A stretch of 64,000 nt of DNA from Valencia hispanica (GCA_963556495.2 OY747721.1:11162649-11226648); one strand, 5' to 3'; counted from the first letter of the stretch, positions 35,870-47,885 are shown. Notes: generated by a model from the sequence alone, not told the origin. A program made the numbers and translations.

Positions 35870-36965
35870 AAGCTTTCCAAACCAACCTGGCCTCTATGTG
35901 AAAAAGAAATCAGCAAGCTTGTTAAAACATGAATTACCTATGATTATTAGGTTTTTGGAAAGCCAGGTTCAATTTCACTAGCTACGCCCAGATCTATGAG
36001 TTCCTGACCTGTAGATTCAATAAATCACTTAAATAGAACCTGTCTGACAACATGAAGTAGGTTGTCTCAGAATGCAGATCCGGAGAGAATCAATTCAAGA
36101 GATCGATAAGAAGCAGGGCTTGTTGCAGTTATTTCTGTTTGCTATTGTTATAAACTGCTTCGCCAGCAACTATTCTTATTTTTACAAACCCTGTTATTTG
36201 GCAACTAATCGACGTTACCACAGCTCCCGCTGAGTGACTCAATCGGGCCACTCGGAGTACATACCCCCATACAGGTACTTGGTTGGTTTCTGAAATGGCC
36301 CAAAAAACGTCCCTCTCAGCTCAGCCTGATGACATGGAGACATGCGCATATTGGGAAGGTCCGGTCAAATTACCCTGAAGTTCCGATAGTGGAAACGCGC
36401 CAGTCTGCCAAGGGTTGCAAAGCTGTAAGTCTCTGGGACTCCAGAGTACAAGAAGTGAGAGCCGTTACCTACAAATGGATAAAACATGGAACAGTGGTGA
36501 TGCTTCCCAGGAGTGGCCAGCCTACCAAAAATACTCAAAGAGCACATTAACTACTCCTGCAGGAGGTCCTAAAGGTACCCAGAACAACATCTGAAGCAAT
36601 GCACGTTTCTTGTCTAAGTTAAGATCAGTTTCATGACTCAGCAATAAGGAGGAAACTGGGCAAAAATCGCCTCGTTGGGAGAATCCAAGGCAAAAACCAC
36701 TGCTGACCAAAAAGAACACAAAAACTTGTCTCATATTTGCCAAAAAAGCATCTTGATGATCCTAAGAGACATTTGGGAAACAATTCTGTGGATAGAGGAG
36801 ACAAAAGTGGAACTTTCTGGAAGGTTATATCTTTTGTAAAACTAGCACTGCATTTTGGCAAAATCATCATACCAACATTCAAAGATGGTGGTGGTGGTAT
36901 GATAGTCAGTGATAGCTTTGCTACTTGAGGATCTCGACAACCTGTCATAGTTAATGAAACCATGA
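35870..36965 (+). pseudogene. Tc1-like transposon relic, forward orientation
   Basis: The order is that of a Tc1 element: upstream text 'ttaaatagaacctgtctgac', N-terminal transposase text 'gggactccagagtacaagaa', 'acaaatggataaaacatgga', 'cccaggagtggccagcctac', 'aaccactgctgaccaaaaag', 'catcttgatgatcctaagag', and the catalytic-domain start 'gatagaggagacaaaagtgg'. It is disrupted, carries an apparent insertion near 36110-36290, and lacks the 3' half. The same family as the relic at 14291. Confidence 0.8.
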
Positions 36966-37738
36966 GTTCTGTGCTCTAACAGAAAACCAGTTGCATTTTG
37001 GAAAACAACCACATTCACATTTTGTATGTTTACTTCAATCTTAGAGGATTTCTGGCATTTTTTGTCACAAATGTCTGACTTTATAATCTCATTGAGTTTC
37101 TGAGTTTTTTTCATGCAAATTTCTGACTTTAGATTATGTCTTAGTTTTATATTGTAAATTTCTTCCTTTGATCGTGGAAAATTATGCTTTTTCTCTTGCA
37201 AATTTATGACAGTTCAAGATCAGAGAATATCCAAGGTTTTTCTTGGAAACGTGAGGGTAATCCAGTAATTTCTGAGTTTTCTGGCAAGAATTGTACTCCA
37301 TATAATAAAAAAAAAGATCTACAATGGGCATATTACTCCATTGTAATCATCTCGAAATGTCGGAGTGCACGTTTTCCATCATCTAGCAAGACTAAACAGA
37401 GATCCTGAAAGGAAAGCAGGAATCTGTGAATGAAAGACATAGATCAATGCCTGCTGCATTAATTTGAATGTATTTTAACGTGATGCAGACTGTTTCCTTC
37501 CACAGATTGTGATGGACATCCTGTTTATGTTTTCCTTTTCTTAATTCCTGCCTAATAGAAAACATGTCATCCCCTGCAGTTTGTGGCCTAACTAAGAGTA
37601 TTTAGGTATTTTGTTTTCCTCCTGGACTTACAGTGTGATTCAAACTGCCGGTACTTTTGTCCTGTTGTTTTCCCCCCCAAAAAAAACATTCCTCACAGGA
37701 TTTTCTGTCATTAGTAGGGAACTATCTTTTTTTTCCAG

Positions 37739-38534
37739 GGAAGGACCACCAAAGATGGCATCTCAGTCAAACCCAAACCACGCAGCGCCACAGGAGACAC
37801 GCTTTTTGGTGTTTTTCGACTTCGATGAGACCATCATCAGTGAGAACAGCGATGATTCTGCGGTGTGCCTCCTGCCAAGTCAGCAACTTCCCACCTGGCT
37901 CTTAAACAGCTACCGGGAGGGGCACTACCATGAGTTCTCAGCAAAGATAATGGCCTACTTGGCAGATCAGGGCGTGACCAAGGAATCCATCCAGTCAGGA
38001 GTAGAGAGGATCCCACCCAATCCCGGCTTCCTGGAACTCTTCCGGTATCTGCAGAGCCATCAGCAGGACTTTGAGCTGGTGGTGGTCTCCGACGCCAACA
38101 CCTACTTTATTGAGACATGGCTGGAGAGCAATGGGGTGCGCCACCTTTTCAGGAGGATCTTCACCAACCCCTCCCACTTTGATGCCACAGGCTGCCTTGT
38201 TCTCCGTCCCTTCCACTCGCACTCCTGCCCGCGTTGCCCCGAAAACATGTGCAAGCAGGTAATCCTTCGCGAGTACTTGGCGGGCCGGGAACAGGAGCGT
38301 GACGGCGTTTGTTTCCAGAGGGTGTTTTATGTCGGCGACGGTTCCAATGACGTGTGCCCCACTCAGTTCCTGGGACCCCAGGACACTGCGTTCGCCAGGA
38401 GTAACTACCCCATGCACAGGCTGCTGCTGGAGATGCAGCAGTTCCAGTCTGCCAAGCTCAAGGCAAACGTAGTTCCCTGGGTCACCGGCGATGATATAGT
38501 GGACTGTCTGGAAAAAATAATGAAGGAGAGATGA
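37739..38534 (+). CDS. phospho1: phospho1, phosphoethanolamine/phosphocholine phosphatase (HAD family)
   Basis: The coding part is 37755-38534 (259 aa); 37739-37754 is untranslated sequence after a strong acceptor (atctttttttttccag). I start at MASQSNPNHA because the upstream in-frame codons lie in the intron. HAD motifs are intact: DFDET at 22-26 (nucleophile Asp22, acid Asp24), SDAN at 112-115, Lys167 in PENMCK, and GDGSND at 194-199 (Mg-binding acids). RPFHSHSC and CPENMC match the PHOSPHO1/PHOSPHO2 cysteine-rich region. The enzyme releases phosphate from phosphocholine and phosphoethanolamine, in mammals inside matrix vesicles to start skeletal mineralisation. Length fits (human PHOSPHO1 267 aa). 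A second fish paralogue exists in some genomes, so this could be a phospho1-like copy. Confidence 0.93.
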
Positions 38535-39160
38535 GTTTCTTTTTGTTTTCTTTCTTTTAAATGTTGGAGAAAGGGGGAAAAGAAAGTTTATAAAGATGAG
38601 CAAAAGACCTGATATAGAGGGCAACTTCCAGCAAATTTAGATGATAATCAGTGTATGCTGTATAGGAAATCAACAGGAAGTTGCTTGGTATTTGAAATCA
38701 CATGATCAATAAGGAAAACACTTTTTACCATTTTCTTTAGGGTTTGAAAATACTTTAAAAATTTGAACTAAAGCGAAGCCGGCTGTGCTTCTGGTTAGAC
38801 TGTAAATCACCTCATTTAGCAAAACTTCCCCTCAAGTATGAAGGTAGTTTTACATGGAAATAATTTCTTTTTTGACAGCTTTTGCATCAGTACAGAGTTT
38901 TTCCAAGCTTTCCCAGTTCAATGCCTTATTGAAGCGTTGATGATGGATACACATGTCGGATGAGGTGAGGGACAAAATACCACGTGTTGCATCAGGCAGG
39001 AACACAAATGACACAGAACAGGGATAAGGTTGCTGATACTCAGGTGCACTACCTGTTACCTAATCTGGGGATTGATTTTTACAGTGGTAATCTACACCAG
39101 CATGCAATACAACAGGAGCGCTGAAGCCATCTGCTCCCTCTCTGCTCTAATGTTTCCCCC

Positions 39161-39166
39161 AATAAA
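39161..39166 (+). promoter_or_regulatory. candidate phospho1 polyadenylation signal
   Basis: The first canonical AATAAA after the phospho1 stop, which would give a 3' UTR of about 650 nt. Further AT-rich copies follow near 39300, so the site used is uncertain. Confidence 0.4.
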
Positions 39167-39169
39167 ACG

Positions 39170-39775
39170 ATTACATTTAATTAGAAGGCACAGTACATAG
39201 TTTAGATATTTTGGTCTATTTATCATATAAAGCACATGCAACATTTATTGGTACCCCAGTAGGGATGTATAAAAGTCATTTTTTGACATTATTTTTCAAC
39301 AATAAATATATAAAGGAATTTTAAATAAATTCATCCAGAAGCATAATCCAACAATAAAATTTTTTAGAAAACCCCAACTTTTAGTACAATTAGCCAGTCA
39401 GGGAGAAAGAAAATCTGATTATTCCTATAAAATAAATCTAACTGAAACATCTTTTTTTTCTTTGTTTATACTTTTATGTTAATCAGAGTTTTTATTAATT
39501 TTAAATTAGTAATCTATAACTTCCTGGATCCTTTGGGTACAAAATTGGCACAGAGGCCCATTGATCTTTTAAAAATGGGAAAGACAAGCAAACATGTGAT
39601 TCAAGTAAGGCACATGTGTTGATTTTAATTGGCCAGGCTACTCACCTAAACCTGCCCCTATGTGAAAATGTTTTAGTATTCATATTTATAACAAACTATA
39701 GAACAAGTTTGGATTAGACTCCAACCTCATCACTCAAAGTTCATGTTGCTCAGCATGTCAGTAGGTGATGAGCAT
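39170..39775. other. intergenic AT-rich DNA, no gene seen
   Basis: Text near 39230-39310 and 39480-39640 hints at a decayed reverse-oriented transposon (for example 'aagtaaggcacatgtgttga'), but I cannot assign it. No coding exon. Confidence 0.35.
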
Positions 39776-39780
39776 CTTAA

Positions 39781-40208
39781 AGAGCAACCCTACCAGAGTC
39801 TAACTCAGCCCACATTTCCTGTTTGAAAAATACTCCACAGGGAGGTGTTGCCTGGTGGGACGGCGGGGGGAGAGGGCTGGGCGGCGTCAACACTTCCTTA
39901 CTATTCCAATTCCAACTCGCTATGGGGTTGTGGCCGAGACTCAGCTTCTTTTATACCCCACAGCGGCAAGATGGCTGACATCAACCATCATGGCAAAGCA
40001 AACAGCAATGCCAGATATAAATTCAAATGCAGAGTAGAGTTTTAACCTGAAGAGGGTGCCACACTGATGGCATTTGGCAGAAAATTTTTATTTTTACTAA
40101 AATGTACTAAAATACAAAAATAATGACCAGACATGTAGACAGCACTATTATTAGCACTCATTTATACAGTTTAAAAGCAAAAATGTTCATTTGTGGGTGA
40201 GTTGCTCT
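39781..40208. mobile_element. TTAA-flanked non-autonomous DNA transposon (third)
   Basis: TTAA at 39777-39780 and 40209-40212 flanks ends AGAGCAAC on the left and, reversed, AGAGCAAC on the right, followed by looser similarity (CCTACC versus TCACCC). Length is 428 bp and there is no transposase. Termini resemble those at 3689-4580 (AGAG start), so it may belong to the same superfamily. Confidence 0.65.
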
Positions 40209-40212
40209 TTAA

Positions 40213-41465
40213 TTCCTTGAACATTTCTCCTTTTATGCCAGGGAATCAACAGTTCTACTATCCTTCTTTTCACTCTTTTAATAAAAAAAACAGTGGGCAT
40301 GCTCTCTGGAGATGAACAACTCTATGTAGGAAACTGTAAAAACAGCTATCATAGTTTTAAAAAAATCTACACAAAAAACCCCAATAGAATCAAATGCAAA
40401 TAATCGTAAAAGGTTAAATTAAACATTTAAATTTCCCTATGCATTTACATCCAAGTTAACCAACACAAGATTAACTCTCTGACCTCAGAGCCCACTGGTG
40501 GATGCTGGGGAGGTGGAGTGACTAAAAATAAGCAGACAGCAACAAGCAGACATCAGCGCCTGATGAGGAGTTGAGTTTTTCCTAGCACAGCATGCAGGGA
40601 GGAGGAAGGCAAGGCAAGGGAAGGACAAAATATGCAAAGCCTGCTGTTTAGAGAACTGTAGCAAGGCATGGCATCTCGGGGTCACCAAATCTTTTTGGTG
40701 ACCCCAACATGCTTGGAATGCATGCTAGAAAAAAACTTTTTCTGTCCTACCACCTAATTAAGCTTTAACTGGAACCGTGTGCTTCAGTCAGATTAGCCTA
40801 AGATCGTTGTGGGACTTTTAGAAATACAGTTTACATTTTTCTTCAAAGAAATCTGTTGTAAAACACTGAAATAGGTTTGTCATGGAGTCGTTTTAGCAGG
40901 ATGAGAAATCAAAAGATATGGACAGATCAACACAGAAATGTTTAATCAGACACAAAAACAGCCTTTTAAATAGCCATCTCAGTACCCAGACCTAAATCTT
41001 AAGAAAATCTAATTTATAAATTGCAGGGTGAACTCAAGCAGGTGTGCCAATTATTATGGCATAAACCATAATTTATTAAAGTAGGGTTTTAAAAAAGTAG
41101 TTTACCAGGGGTGCCAGGGGTGCCAAAACATTTTGGATATGAACAGTGTTGCAGTGAGGATCTGCTCATGACTGTTTCGTTGTTTTTGTTCTTTCTCCAT
41201 TAACTTTACCTCATCCATCTCCATGATTAGCAAGAAAATATATTTTAAAATACTACTAATAGGTTTGTTTTTAGTATTTTAGAATCAAGCTAAAATCAAG
41301 ACCAAAGGAAGGCTTTTTAAAATGTTCCCTCATTTAAAACTATATTGCTGAATATTGTTTCTTTCAAGTCCCATCAGGTTTTAGACTAAATTAATAACTG
41401 GGTGTAAGCTTGATATTAATGTATTACTTTAAGTTTTTCTTATATTATTTATATCATATTAATCA
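40213..41465. other. intergenic DNA with one perfect hairpin
   Basis: No gene is supported. A perfect 12 bp inverted repeat with a 4-base loop lies at 40678-40705. A G/A-rich patch is at 40590-40625. Confidence 0.45.
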
Positions 41466-41466
41466 T

Positions 41467-41522
41467 ACGAGCTATACCAACACTTAATTTCCCTCTGGGA
41501 TCAATAGAGTATTTTTGAATAC
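41467..41522 (+). repeat. LINE 3' tail fragment
   Basis: 'gagctataccaacacttaat', 'ttccctctgggatcaataga' and 'gtatttttgaat' match the 3' end of the LINE at 43800-43860 almost base for base. Only the tail is retained or recognisable here. Confidence 0.75.
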
Positions 41523-41869
41523 AGCTATCACTTGATGCCATGCAGTGAGATATTTGTGTGGTTATTAATTGGAGAAAAGTGAACTAATAAAATATGATCA
41601 CTGATCAGCCATAACATCCAGATATCCCTGTAATATTGTCCTATAAAGACATTAGTTTATTGAGTGATATCTTGCTGATCTGTGGTCATATTGTTATGCC
41701 CGATTGGTTTGTAGCCTTAAAAACAAATATAATATTGTAAGAGTATTAGAAATGTCCTTTAATGTGTTCAGTTGCTCAGGGAGAACAGAAAAAAAGCAAA
41801 TATAAAATTAGATATTGACACGCAGTGTAAAAAAAATACTACACAGCCTTTTTTCTTACTGTTTGTTAT

Positions 41870-42240
41870 TAAAGCAGATTAAGGTCCTGATTTATCAAAG
41901 GTTTGCGCTTGTTAAAATGTGCACAAACGTCACATCGGGCACAGTGATATGCAGCAGGTGATTTACTAAGCAGGCGCGGAGAGGATGCGTGCATTTTCTT
42001 TAGTGCTTTTGCCCTTGATAAATATCTAATATGGCTGTTTCTGTCAAAAGGCGCGAATATTGGGAGAACATGCAAATAAATATGCGTTCTACGGCACACT
42101 GATTTATTAAACATGAAACTGTTGGCTCCAGCTGTTTTTGTGCCTATTTTTTTACCGCCTCTGAAAGGCATTCCTTAACTTTGCGCCAACTCGAATCAGC
42201 ATAAGTTTATTACTAAGCTGCCTTGGCGGATGTCTTCTCT
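41870..42240. repeat. possible DNA-transposon-like interspersed repeat
   Basis: Text near both ends carries 'gatttatcaaaggtttgcgc' and related 'gatttattaaac' motifs, with unusual CpG/GCGC content inside. It resembles a small non-autonomous transposon family seen widely in fish, but I could not define matching ends. Confidence 0.3.
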
Positions 42241-42244
42241 CTCT

Positions 42245-43095
42245 CTCCAAGGGCTTTTCTAGTTTCTATTTGCCAAATGCCAAAATAATGAGATCTGTTG
42301 ATATTTGAATTTACAAGTTGACATACAGTAGGAGTACTATCTCTTTAAAGAGGTTGGGAATGCCCAAATGATGATGTCATTGGTTTGTAAGGTTCTACAC
42401 AAATGCATTGCTTCCTGGTGTTGCATTATGGGACAATCGTAAGAAATCAGCTAAGATATCCAGAAGACAAGACCTTCACAAATTTGGTTAATCTTTTGCT
42501 AAATTTCCAGATGTCTGAAAGCACCATTTTCATGTGTTCAAACAATTATATGCAAGTATTGACACCATGGGACTGTCCAACCAGCCTACTGTTCAGGAAG
42601 GTAACAGGTTATGTGTCCCAGAGATGACATGTTTTGGTGCAAAATTTGTGACTTTACAAGACTTTTTGAAGTTGCTGGCTGAAGCTGGTAAGATAGTGTG
42701 ATTGTCTGATGTGAAACTAGTTCTGCACTGACATGGGCTGAAAGGCCACTCTGAAGAAGGACCTATTATCCCAAAAGCAACATGTTAAAGAAGAATTAAT
42801 AGCTTGGTCAAAATGAACCTTGTTACTAGGGATGAACGATATATCTGCATCAACAACGATACCACCCAATGTTAGTCATTTAACACAATGTATCAGTCCG
42901 ATAAGTAAAACTAGGCCAATATTAACAAATTATCTTTATTTCTATATTGTTTGTGTTTCAGGAGGGGAGGGGGTTGGTCATGTGGTATTTGTTCATATGA
43001 CAGTGATGCAGCGCAGGATTGTGGGGGTATTTAACTGAAGGAGAGAAGCAATGTAGGTGATGTGGTCACTTTTGCCCTGTATTGAAAGTGTAGGG
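42245..43095. other. intergenic DNA, no gene seen
   Basis: Frames 42403-42627 and 42820-43038 show no family motif. No clear repeat boundaries. Confidence 0.4.
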
Positions 43096-43102
43096 AAATC
43101 TA

Positions 43103-43955
43103 CAGTGGGGCAAAAAAGTATTTGGCAGCCACCGATTGTTCAAGTTGTCCCACTTAAAGATAAAAGAGAGGTCTGTAATTCTCATAGGTACACTTCAACT
43201 GTGAGAGACAGAATCTAAAGAAAAATCTAAAGAAAATCCAGGAAATCACATTGCTAAAAGACAAACCCTGTTTCCATCATGGGAGAAGAAGTGGAGGTGG
43301 TTGAGGAGTATAAATACCTTGGAGTTCACCTTGACAACAGACTGGACTGGAGACTAAACAGTGAAGCCGTCTACAAGAAGGGACAGAGCAGACTGTACTT
43401 CTTGAGGAAGCTTAGGTCCTTCAAGGTTTGCAACAAGATGCTGCAGATCTTCTACAAGTCTGTTGTGGAGAGTGTAATCTCTTCAGCCGTCATCTGTTGG
43501 GGTAGCAACATCAGAGCCAGGGACTAAACAGGCTAAACAACCTGATAAAGAAGGCTGGTTCTGTTCTTGGGACAGCTGTGGAACATCTGGAGATGATGAT
43601 GCAAAGAAGGATTCTTTATAAAATCAAAAAAATTATGGACAACCCTGAGCATCCTCTTCATGAGACAGTCATACAACAACAGAGCGTCTTCAGTCGGAGG
43701 CTTCTTCAGTTTCGCTGCAATACAGACTGCTACAGGAAATCCTTCCTGCCCATAGCCATCATCATCTATAACAACTCCTTAAAGAATTAATTAATTATAT
43801 GAGCTATACCAACACTTAATTTCCCTCTGGGATCAATAAAGTATTTTTGAATTTGAATTTAATTTGTATGTTTTTTTTTCACAGAGCTCTCTCTTTTCTT
43901 TTAAAGTGGGACAACTTGCACAATCGGTGGGTGCTAAATATCTTTTGCCCCAAAG
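43103..43955 (+). mobile_element. Tc1-type element ends enclosing a truncated LINE
   Basis: The left end (43103, after TA) reads CAGTGGGGCAAAAAAGTATT and is followed by 'ccaccgattgttcaagttgt' and 'cccactt'. The right end, reversed, reads ctttggggcaaaagatattt and 'ccaccgattgtgcaagttgt', stopping before TA at 43956. Terminal-repeat sequence runs to about 43255 on the left but only from about 43900 on the right. The middle holds a LINE fragment instead of transposase. Nothing between could encode its own mobility. Confidence 0.85.
43256..43862 (+). pseudogene. LINE reverse-transcriptase 3' fragment (L2/Rex-like)
   Basis: Translation gives EEYKYLGVHLDNRLDW, then AVYKKGQSRLYFLRKLRSF, then VESVISSAVICWGSNI, the C-terminal end of a fish LINE reverse transcriptase region. 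A stop and a +1 frame change occur near 43525-43535, after which RLNNLIKKAGSVLG and RRILYKIKKIMDNPEHPLHE continue in another frame to YNNSLKN and a stop near 43790. It ends in the tail 'ttccctctgggatcaataaa' and 'ttgaatttgaattt'. It is 5'-truncated. The exact clade needs a library search. Confidence 0.85.
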
Positions 43956-43959
43956 TATA

Positions 43960-46790
43960 TAATATCTATAAATATTGGTTATCAGCCATAACAGCAGTAT
44001 TAATATCGGATATCGAAATCAGCCCAAATTTCCATATCCCTAGCTGTTACATTTGGAGGAATAAGGAGGATGTACAATATGGGGGTTGCAGGATTATGAT
44101 GTGGGATGGCAAATATTAAGGAAATGTTCATAAACTTTAGACTGAAAAAGTAATAAAAATTCTCTCATTATTCTGGCATTAAGCAAATACAACTAAAATG
44201 TAAATAATCCTATGGAAATATATTAGCTTGATTTAATGTCAGACAGTAAGAAAAAAAGGTAATGTGTCTTTTTGTACAGTGTATGCAAAGATCTGGTTTC
44301 AACTGTATGTGCTTGATGTATAAAAATGTTTTTTTGCACTTTCACAAAAGTAATTCTAATAAAAAAGTGTTTGCGACTAAAAAGGTACAGGCCTAATCAA
44401 CCAAGCTACAGAATAAGCCTAGAGTTCTTTGTCATCAAATGTTAGGAATGCTTCTAAGGTCTGAGTCTACCTTTGTGTGATCCTATGATTCCTAGAAACT
44501 TACCAGCTTAGAGTAATTTAACTGTAGCTTTTGTGCAATAATAAATAATAGATCAAGTATGTACTTGATGTGCAAAGGAATAATCAGGAGGGAAAACTTG
44601 ACACCTGACACTTTCAGGGTAGCATATCGAGTCCAGATCAGCAGTGTTTTCAGTGAGTCCTGCTAACAACCCCTAAATAAATGTTTTTTTTGTTGTTTTT
44701 ACTCTGCTCCGATGATGTGCTACCCTTTTCATATTGTGTTGCTTGCTGTACACTGTATGTTTAATCAAGGACCTTAATACAATGTGTAAATGCATCATTG
44801 TAACAGGAATATAAAGCCATTCATTATCAGACGCTGTGTTTCTTCTGTGTGATTTGTAACTGAGATGAACAGAACTGCAAAATGGTTTAAATCTTTGATA
44901 ATTTGTTTAAGCTCATCATGGTTTAAAGAAGAAAGAGCTGAGCCAGGAACCAAAGCTCTTGATTTACCTTTCCGTCTACGTTCCAACTCTCATCTGGGAT
45001 CATGGGATATGGATCATGACCTAAAGAAGGAAATTCTGTCACTTGAGGTGGTTCATTTAGTCAGGATTTCCCCTTGGGCATCTCTCTTTGAAAGTTTCTG
45101 GTTAAACACGTTACACTCCTTAGCTGTAGCGTTCAAGATTTGTTCTATTTGACCAACTCATTTGCTCAGTTTTTGCTAAAACATTTTTATTGAACAATTT
45201 TTCTGATTATATGAGACATAAAACAAACTAACTGGTTTGAAGTCACCTTTACATGAAAATAGAATAAAAATTCAGCTGGTGTCACACTGATCTTTGACGA
45301 CTCCTGCCTTTGCCTGCCTTAATAGTGTATTTGGTATTTTGTCTCTCAGGTGAAGTGGAAGGGGTTTGATGTCAACTGTGAACACCTGGACCCCATGTTC
45401 CCTGTTTATTTAAACCTGGCTGCTCCTCATACCTGTGGCTGTCCTTGCTCTCCACATAGCAGGCATTTCAGTTGTTATGGTTTATTTTACGCCATATAAG
45501 ACTTGCTCATTCACTCTCTCATAAACCTTCAAATCCTGCACAACTACTTCAATTAGTTTCTATAATATATTGTTTTCTAGGTTTGTTAACCCATTTGGAT
45601 GCTGTAATCAGTCCGTCGCCCCTTTTTATGGCCATGACTTTACGAGCCAATTACTTAAACCCAAGACTAATTTCAGTTCACTTTGTGTCAAGTCAGATGG
45701 TCACAGAGTTTAATATGGATGATTTGTGTACCGGATGATAGTTTAGTGCAGTGGGTAGTTGTCTTTTTGCACAGTTTTCAATGCTTAATTGCTTGATCAG
45801 CTAATTTTTTCTTTTAAACCAAAGGCCAGTTTAGAAACAACAATATTCTGACTCTTTCACAGGTCATCAAAGGTCATGTTTGTTGTCATCTTAAAAGCAG
45901 AAGTAGCTTAAGAATCTCAGAATTATTTGGATGTTTTTGTTTGTTTTTGTAAAGAATTTTCAAAAAGAAACAATCCAGTGAGTGGAACCAGATATACAGC
46001 TGGTTTTAGAGACTAAGGCCGTCTTCATTAGATTAAAGGAAGTTGCAGCCATTAAGGGGAAGGGCAGTGAGCATGAAGGACACTCAGATGATGTAATCTT
46101 GTAAGAGTTGATGACAGTCTGCCATAGATGCAGAAGTTCTGAAGTAAGAGGCGTCATCCAAACTGTTTTGTCAGCATGCAGATCATCTGCAGTTGGCTTG
46201 ATGTCAAAGTGAAGACAGAAGTGAAAGATCGGAGGACAGTGTGCTGTATACCCAGAATTTAACATTTTGTCTTTACTAAAAAATAAAAGGCCCTGTATTG
46301 CATTCTGTATAAATGCATTTTAAAAATTAACAACTGTCAGATTTGAATTGCAGCAGGTCAGTTTGACCTTTAAACTCTTAGACTACTAAACAACACTGTT
46401 GTAAAGCATTCAAAATGAGACTTCCTGAATCTGTACATTTCAGCCATAATAAGGCCTTTGCAGATTTAGTTGTGCTGAAAAATCTTCTGCAATACAATTC
46501 CAAATGTTGGCTTTTGGCCATCCTTTGCACAAATTACAAGCAGCTGAATGATCTTGACCTTATTTGTTTTCAGCAAAGACGTTTCAGCGTCCACAGTGCC
46601 TTGATGTGTTAACCACAGCATTCAAAGTAGTTTGTTTTATATAATAAAATATGGCATAATTGTGCATCAGAAAGTAAATGGCACACGGTTCTGGGAAAAT
46701 GGGGTGTGCATTTGCATTTATCCCTTTTTACTGTTTCTAAAGGAAGTCCAGTGCAACCAATTGCTTTATGAAGTTAATTAATTGGTAGAG
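43960..46790. other. intergenic DNA, no gene seen
   Basis: Mostly AT-rich. The segment 45290-45460 resembles an old fish repeat (for example 'ccctgtttatttaaacctgg'). The reverse frame 45960-46265 (101 aa) has no motif that I recognise. Confidence 0.4.
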
Positions 46791-46839
46791 TCTAACTGCT
46801 CAGAGATAAAGTTGAGAAGTTTAAACCAGGGTATATTTG

Positions 46840-47020
46840 CTGTGTATGTAGGAAAATTAACACTACACATCATCCCCAAACATACCTACTGTGAAACATG
46901 GCCTTGCCAGCATCATGCTATGGCGATACATTCTTAAGCGCGGACAGCAAAGTTGGTCAGAGTACCAGGGCAATCCCAGATATAAACCTGTTAGAGGCTG
47001 CAAAGACTTGAGTATTATTT
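46840..47020 (+). repeat. short Tc1-like relic
   Basis: 'acatcatccccaaacatacc', 'actgtgaaacatggccttgc' and 'cagcatcatgctatggcgat' match the central transposase region of the Tc1 family seen at 53880-54000. Only this part is recognisable. Confidence 0.6.
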
Positions 47021-47029
47021 CATCGATTT

Positions 47030-47885
47030 CTAAACAAAAATTGTTCTTGGATTAAATTACTGAATGTTGTCCCTTCAGCTCTTTTCAGTTAAATCTGCGA
47101 ATTTTACTTTTACCCACATCTAGGCTACACAGAATATATGCTTATTACCTCCACCAAGGAGGTTATGTTGTCGCCAGAGTTTTGTTGTTTGTTAGCAACA
47201 TAACTCAAAAACTTATAGGTGGATTTTGATTACATTTTTAGGAAATGACTGCAATGTGACCAGGAACAAGTGATTAGAATTTGGGGGTAATCCAAAATCC
47301 GCCATTACCAATAAAGTGATTTTCATGAATAGCTACTGAACTAATAATGATATGCCGCTAAAGGTATGTTGTCATGGTCAAGGAAGCTGAAAAAGTTAGA
47401 ATTAGATCACAACATTAGTGGGGAACTGAGCTGAGGTCTGCACTCTCCAAGTGCCTTTCTAGTTTCACAATGTTTTAAACTTCTGGTTATACTTTTTACC
47501 CAGCAGATGGCGCCAAATCTAAACCCCCAAACAGTTTTCAGTCTCTGAACTCGTCTATCCTTCAGCCCTCTCAGCTGAGGGATGGAAGACAACAAACTGC
47601 TCTCATTGGAATGACCGCCGCTGATGGAGATCTATGAAACATGGTTCAACATCTTTCACAGGGTCTGACAGTAGAGGCTCGAGGCTGTGATGACAAAGAA
47701 AACATACGATGATCCATGCCATGATGTGAGTTTGAGAAGCTGACGATTCAGTTTTCTAAATAAGTTTACCATCATCTGTCTCTTCTGTTTAAATTCAGTC
47801 TCACAACACAGATCATCACATGGTTCCCTCTCCAAATTTGTTTGTTATTCCACTGATCTGATCTGTCACTCCATACCCTTGCAGG
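47030..47885. other. intergenic DNA, no gene seen
   Basis: Around 47140-47340 the text resembles an old dispersed fish repeat ('accaaggaggttatgttgtc'). The rest is unassigned. Confidence 0.35.

Noticed and set aside
37611..37754. N-terminal extension of the phospho1 frame (48 codons)
   Set aside because: It crosses the polypyrimidine tract and acceptor at 37738 and is intron-like; the ATG at 37755 gives the normal family length.
37995..38624. 209-codon reverse-strand frame
   Set aside because: Antisense shadow of the GC-rich phospho1 exon, without family motifs.
40678..40705. Rho-independent terminator interpretation of the hairpin
   Set aside because: The stem is followed by no T-run and the sequence is eukaryotic nuclear DNA; only a palindrome is claimed.
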